From: Gammaproteobacteria bacterium
GTDB lineage: Bacteria; Pseudomonadota; Gammaproteobacteria; Competibacterales; Competibacteraceae
Assembly (NCBI GenBank): GCA_024235135.1
Contig: JACKMZ010000001.1
Span: forward strand, 653,501-717,500
Direction: 5' to 3'
Length of the DNA: 64,000 nucleotides
Part shown: positions 60,505 to 64,000 of the stretch, in pieces
Layout of the letters: each line of letters opens with the position of its first letter
Numbering within the stretch: the first letter of the stretch is position 1
The notes under the pieces: generated by a model
Told to the model about the DNA's origin: nothing
The model's database searches: none
What the model saw: the letters and a program-made list of their open reading frames with translations, nothing else
Translations under genes and position numbers: made by a program

Positions 60505-60535
60505 TTGGCTCCCTGGGTGCTGCCCAGGGAGCCAA
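60505..60535 (+). other. perfect 13-bp hairpin between aldehyde dehydrogenase and DUF779 genes
   Basis: ttggctccctggg / cccagggagccaa with a five-base loop, directly behind the stop codon. No T-run follows, so it is more likely an RNA-stabilising or attenuating structure than a terminator. Confidence 0.7.
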
Positions 60536-60583
60536 GTCCTGGCGTTCCATCTCTCCCACAGTTCTTAATGACGGAGGCAAACC

Positions 60584-60997
60584 ATGTTGCAGGAAGTCAA
60601 GCGCGTGGTAGCTACGGAGGCCACCATCGAATTGATCCAGTCGCTGCAAAAACAGCATGGCCCGCTGATGTTCCATCAATCCGGGGGCTGTTGTGATGGC
60701 AGTTCCCCCATGTGCTATCCCGCCGGCGAATTCAAGGTCGGTGGGCAGGATGTGCTTTTGGGGGAAATCGGCGGGTGTTCCTTCTTCATGGGGGCGGCCC
60801 AGTTCGAATATTGGAAGCATACCCAGTTGATTATCGACGTCGTGCCGGGACGGGGGGGGATGTTTTCCCTGGAAGGACCTGAGGGCAAGCGTTTTCTCAC
60901 CCGTTCCCGATTATTCACCGATGAGGAATGGGCCTATCTTGAAGAGCACCCCGTGAGAACAGGGGCGGATCTCGAAACGGTGATGAACGTCAAATAG
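60584..60997 (+). CDS. DUF779 protein, aldehyde-dehydrogenase partner
   Basis: 137 residues; GGAGGCAAACC before ATG. DUF779 motifs: LMFHQSGGCCDGSSPMC with three cysteines, YPAGEFKVGGQDVLLGEIG and LIIDVVPGRGGMFSLEGPEG, RFLTRSRLFTDEEW. The family is nearly always next to an ExaC/AcoD aldehyde dehydrogenase, and its role is unknown; a metal- or thiol-based function of the cysteines is plausible. The gap of 97 bases to the dehydrogenase holds only the hairpin, so they share a transcript. Confidence 0.9.
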   Translation: MLQEVKRVVATEATIELIQSLQKQHGPLMFHQSGGCCDGSSPMCYPAGEFKVGGQDVLLGEIGGCSFFMGAAQFEYWKHTQLIIDVVPGRGGMFSLEGPEGKRFLTRSRLFTDEEWAYLEEHPVRTGADLETVMNVK

Positions 60998-61077
60998 CGA
61001 TTGACGATAAATCAGACACGCTAGCCGATGGATACTTCACAGCCGAAATTCCGGGTGCGAACCGCTCCTTGAGGCGG

Positions 61078-62130
61078 TCATGCGGATTTGGGAAAGGCCA
61101 CCATGTGCGTAGCGTCTATGCGCACACCCACCCGTTCGCCAGGATGGTGATCCAAGTGGCTTGGGAATAGCGAAAGCAACTCGATGGAGTTTCCCAAGCG
61201 CAGCGTATACAAGGTTTCCGCGCCTTTGAAAGCCTTTTTGACGACCTCGGCCTGCAGGTTGCCTTGCGGGTCGGGGATCACGTCGTCAGGCCGCAGCAAA
61301 ATCTCCAAATGGGTTCCCCGTGGCCAGAGCAAGGCCCGATCGCCGTGTATCTCGCCCAATTCCGTACCCAGCGTATCGGGCGTCAGCAACGTAGCATCCA
61401 GAAACCGGCCCTGCCCAATAAAGTCAGCCACGAAACGGTTGGCGGGTTCGTGGTACAGATTGTACGGAGTATCCCATTGCAGCAGACGCCCGTCCTGCAT
61501 GACCCCGACTTGCTCGGCCATGGCGAAAGCCTCGTGCTGGTCATGGGTTACGAGAATGCCGGTGATGCCCTGGGATTTCAGGATATCGTGCACTTCATAG
61601 GCTAGCCGTTCACGCAAGTCCACATCCAAGCTGGAAAACGGTTCGTCGAGCAGGATCAGATCCGGTTGTGGAGCCAAGGCACGGGCTAGAGCGACCCGCT
61701 GTTGCTGACCTCCGGATAATTCATGTGGATAACGCCGGCTCTGTTCGGACAAGCCGACGAGATCCAACAGGGCCATGCCACGTTGTCGGCGCGCGCTGGA
61801 CGTTCGACCGCGTAGCCCGAAGGTGACATTGTCGATGACGTTCAAGTGGGGAAACAGCGCATAATCTTGGAAGACCATGCCGAGTCCACGTCGCTCCGGT
61901 GGGATGGCCGAACCGGGAGCCGAGACCAGAACGCCACGTAGGCGAATAACGCCAGCGTTTATTGGCATGAAGCCTGCTATAGCTCTTAAGACCGTCGTTT
62001 TTCCGCAGCCGCTGGGGCCGAGTAGACAAACTAGCCCGCCTTTGCGGATACGGAATGACAGGGCCTGGACAACCCGCCGCTCGGCGTAGCGGCATTCCAC
62101 ATGATCGAGTTCAAGCAATATATCAGTCAT
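61078..62130 (-). CDS. FbpC/PotA-like ABC transporter ATP-binding protein
   Basis: 350 residues from ATG at 62130 (GAAG upstream); upstream ATGs would add up to 15 residues with no domain. Walker A GPSGCGKTTVLRAIAGF, signature LSGGQQQRVALARAL and Walker B LILLDEPFSSLDVDLRERL are intact. A C-terminal TOBE domain (about 240-350) follows. The linker GTHLEILLRPDDVIPDPQGN is of the FbpC ferric-iron type. The permease and binding protein are not adjacent, which is unusual, so it is an orphan ATPase here. It is divergent from the aspartoacylase-like genes. Confidence 0.88.
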   Translation of the reverse strand: MTDILLELDHVECRYAERRVVQALSFRIRKGGLVCLLGPSGCGKTTVLRAIAGFMPINAGVIRLRGVLVSAPGSAIPPERRGLGMVFQDYALFPHLNVIDNVTFGLRGRTSSARRQRGMALLDLVGLSEQSRRYPHELSGGQQQRVALARALAPQPDLILLDEPFSSLDVDLRERLAYEVHDILKSQGITGILVTHDQHEAFAMAEQVGVMQDGRLLQWDTPYNLYHEPANRFVADFIGQGRFLDATLLTPDTLGTELGEIHGDRALLWPRGTHLEILLRPDDVIPDPQGNLQAEVVKKAFKGAETLYTLRLGNSIELLSLFPSHLDHHPGERVGVRIDATHMVAFPKSA

Positions 62131-62309
62131 GGCTTCATAATAATGCATCTGATGCACCCAAGTGATCCCAATCATTTTTGGTCACAAAGTCGACATTCGC
62201 GTGAACCTATACTTAGCCAGAAATGAAATTGGGCAGATTTAAGGGTGGATTTTTAGATCGGTGGGGTTCCAAAAGATCTTGCCGAAGGGTAACGACATAG
62301 CTGAAGCGC

Positions 62310-63269
62310 ATGGAACAACGACTAGAAACCATTCTCGCTGTTGAACTACCCTACCGCGAGACTCTGAAATTGCGTCGCCGTGTGTATTGCGGTGGATCGG
62401 GGCCCCGTGTGGCGGTAACCGCAGGCATCCATGGCGATGAATTGGAGGGCCTGTACGTCTGTCATCGGCTAGCCGCTTGGCTGGAAGAACTCGGGCGTAC
62501 CCAACCCGAAGCTTTGTTGGGTCAGGTCGAACTGTATCCGGGTTTGAATCCCCTGGGACTGGATACGTTGCAACGCGCTATTCCCGTCTATAACAGCGAT
62601 CTGAACTTCTGTTTTCCCGGTCATGCCGAAGGGTTGCTTCCGCATCGTATCGCGGCGGCCGTGCTGCGCAATCTGCAAGGCTCCAGACTGGTTCTGGACG
62701 TCCATGCCAGCAACGTCTATCTGCGGGAAATTCCCCAGGTCCGGTTGGATGAACGTTTCGTCGGGCGCTTGCTACCGCTGGCCAAACGACTCAATGTTCC
62801 CGTGATCTGGGTACAGGATACCGCCACCGTCATGGAGAACACCCTGGCCTATAGTCTGAATGTGCGCGGAGTATCCTGCCTGATGGTGGAAATGGGCGTG
62901 GGCATGGGGCTGAACACGACCTACACCGATCAGTTGCTGGTCGGTGTGCTGACGGTATGGCGCGATTTGGGTGTGTTGGCCCCGACCCTGGATCTGGAAC
63001 TGCCGACGCAGCGACCTATCGTGGCCTACGATAAAACCATACATCGTCTCAACGCGGACACCTCTGGCCTCTTTGTGCCCGTGGTGCGGCAGGGCCGCCG
63101 GGTCAAGGCGGGTGAACTGCTGGGTCGCATCGTCTCGCCCTTCAAAGGGGGGACGTTGGCTGAGATCTCTTCCCCGGTCGGTGGCATTCTTTGCACCCTG
63201 CGTGAATATCCCCTGGTCTATGAGGGCTCGTTGCTGGCGCGCGTACTGGCAGCAACGGGGTATGAGTGA
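62310..63269 (+). CDS. AstE/aspartoacylase-family zinc amidohydrolase, copy 1
   Basis: 319 residues. VAVTAGIHGDELEGLYV gives the zinc ligands His41 and Glu44, and LVLDVHASNV gives His132. The catalytic glutamate is probably in SCLMVEMGVGMGLN. The C-terminal beta domain (KAGELLGRIVSPFKGG) resembles biotinyl-like folds of aspartoacylases. Members remove acyl groups from acylated amino acids (succinylglutamate, N-acetylaspartate, N-acetyl-diaminobutyrate in ectoine breakdown). The substrate cannot be read. It is followed by a paralogue overlapping by 8 bases. Confidence 0.87.
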   Translation: MEQRLETILAVELPYRETLKLRRRVYCGGSGPRVAVTAGIHGDELEGLYVCHRLAAWLEELGRTQPEALLGQVELYPGLNPLGLDTLQRAIPVYNSDLNFCFPGHAEGLLPHRIAAAVLRNLQGSRLVLDVHASNVYLREIPQVRLDERFVGRLLPLAKRLNVPVIWVQDTATVMENTLAYSLNVRGVSCLMVEMGVGMGLNTTYTDQLLVGVLTVWRDLGVLAPTLDLELPTQRPIVAYDKTIHRLNADTSGLFVPVVRQGRRVKAGELLGRIVSPFKGGTLAEISSPVGGILCTLREYPLVYEGSLLARVLAATGYE

Positions 63270-64000
63270 GGTTATGAACACCCCATCGCTGCTCAACATG
63301 ACCGCGCCTCTGCGCGATGATTTCGATATCCCTTATCACGACCTCGGACCCTCTGAACGCGCTCCACGTCTGGCCCTGGTCGCGGGTATTCACGGCAATG
63401 AGCTCAATGGAGTGTTCGTATTGTCGCGGCTGGCGGATTTTCTCCATAGCATTGCCAGGGGAGAACGCAGCGGCCAACACTTGCGTGAGCGGGTGATCAT
63501 TATTCCCGCCGTCAACGTGCTGGGAGTCAACACACGCAGTCGTCCCTGGCCCTTCGACAAAATCGACATCAACTGCATGTTTCCGGGACGGGAGGATGGC
63601 GAAACGACCCAGCGTATCGCCGCGGCCGTATTGAACGTTACCCGCTCCGCCTATTACCGGGTGGATGTTCACGCCTCGAATCTCGATATTGAGGAAATGC
63701 CCCAGGTGCGGCTATACGATCCGAATGACGACGAACGGGCCACCGCCTGTTTGTTCGGCCTGCCGGCGGTTATCGAACGGCCGTTGAACAAGGTGTTCGT
63801 CACGACGTTGCTGCGTGCTTGGCGCCGCTTTGGCGGCGAGAATTTCGTCATCCAAGGGGGCCTGGCCGGTAATCTGCAAACCAACCATTGCGAACAGTTG
63901 TTTCGCGGGCTGGTCGCTTTTCTCGACCGTACCGGCATCGTCGAGGGCCTGACTCTGGCCGAGGACGAAGAGGATTTACGCTATTTCAATAATAACCAGA
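63262..64000 (+). CDS. AstE/aspartoacylase-family zinc amidohydrolase, copy 2 (3' end outside window)
   Basis: The frame is open to the window end (246 residues visible). Starts at 63262 or 63274 are possible; the first overlaps the preceding stop. LALVAGIHGNELNGVFVLSR gives zinc ligands His44 and Glu47, and YRVDVHASNLDIEEMPQVR gives His137. It is a paralogue of copy 1 (HGNE instead of HGDE) with a different loop after strand 4. Two active family members side by side suggest a heteromer or two related substrates. The C-terminal beta domain and stop lie outside. Confidence 0.87.
   Translation, partial: MSEVMNTPSLLNMTAPLRDDFDIPYHDLGPSERAPRLALVAGIHGNELNGVFVLSRLADFLHSIARGERSGQHLRERVIIIPAVNVLGVNTRSRPWPFDKIDINCMFPGREDGETTQRIAAAVLNVTRSAYYRVDVHASNLDIEEMPQVRLYDPNDDERATACLFGLPAVIERPLNKVFVTTLLRAWRRFGGENFVIQGGLAGNLQTNHCEQLFRGLVAFLDRTGIVEGLTLAEDEEDLRYFNNNQ

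Noticed and set aside
62190..62213. TCGACA and TATACT before the aspartoacylase-like genes as a sigma-70 promoter
   Set aside because: The spacer would be only 12 bases.
1..64000. tRNA, rRNA, CRISPR arrays, insertion sequences, prophage
   Set aside because: I looked through the gaps by eye and found no cloverleaf with a GTTCGA arm, no spaced repeats, and no transposase or phage genes. A tRNAscan run would be needed to exclude tRNAs fully.

Overview
The window looks like a chromosomal piece of a Gram-negative, GC-rich gammaproteobacterium. Pointers are the divergent xseA / guaBA arrangement known from enterobacteria, a metal-site type of HemB common in Pseudomonas relatives, RsmJ, DsbD/ScsB, and periplasmic transport proteins with Sec signal peptides. 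A phasin gene points to polyhydroxyalkanoate storage. Together with TRAP transporters and a Wolinella-type fumarate reductase this fits a carbon-storing bacterium that meets anoxia, something like Competibacter or Plasticicumulans, but the genus is a guess. I saw no rRNA, tRNA, CRISPR array, insertion sequence or prophage.

Layout. 1-3600: end of an alpha/beta hydrolase, a secreted PhoPQ-related protein with C-terminal 49-residue repeats, and a small protein resembling the lyase domain of class III lanthipeptide synthetases. 3800-11200: an FmdB-type zinc ribbon protein, then a surface-glycan locus of two facing operons (GT2, epimerase and two membrane proteins on plus; GT2, DUF2304 and GT4 on minus). 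11537-14386: phnCDE-type phosphonate importer on minus. 14795-18437: hemB, aroE, a PAAR-like protein and a ROK sugar kinase. 18702-24262: a double periplasmic binding protein followed by a hybrid histidine kinase. 24334-30451: a GspF/PilC-like protein, a small secreted protein, an RND pump and xseA. 30608-33700: guaB-guaA.

33861-38296: a 5'-truncated darG antitoxin remnant, a TetR regulator, tadA, a membrane zinc protease and a D-Ala-D-Ala carboxypeptidase with SPOR domain. 38563-42110: flavin reductase, DsbD/ScsB and a universal stress protein. 42178-45288: first TRAP operon (minus). 45588-46328: DUF1223 protein. 46616-50712: second TRAP operon plus a third DctP. 50745-54249: complete diheme quinol:fumarate reductase frdCAB. 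54343-57653: LysR, small protein, GNAT, RsmJ and phasin. 57818-60997: YqeC-like protein, aldehyde dehydrogenase and DUF779 protein. 61078-64000: FbpC-like ATPase and two tandem AstE/aspartoacylase-family metalloenzymes, the second cut by the window end.

How it works together. The second TRAP system, the extra DctP and frdCAB run in one direction with short gaps and look like one uptake-plus-reduction module for C4-dicarboxylates. In three transporter operons (phn and both TRAP) a hairpin with a U-run lies directly behind the binding-protein gene, which would give more binding protein than permease. The most unusual unit is the fused double binding protein beside a hybrid kinase with no permease near it: it looks like a TorT/TorS- or LuxP/LuxQ-style sensor with two possible ligand sites.
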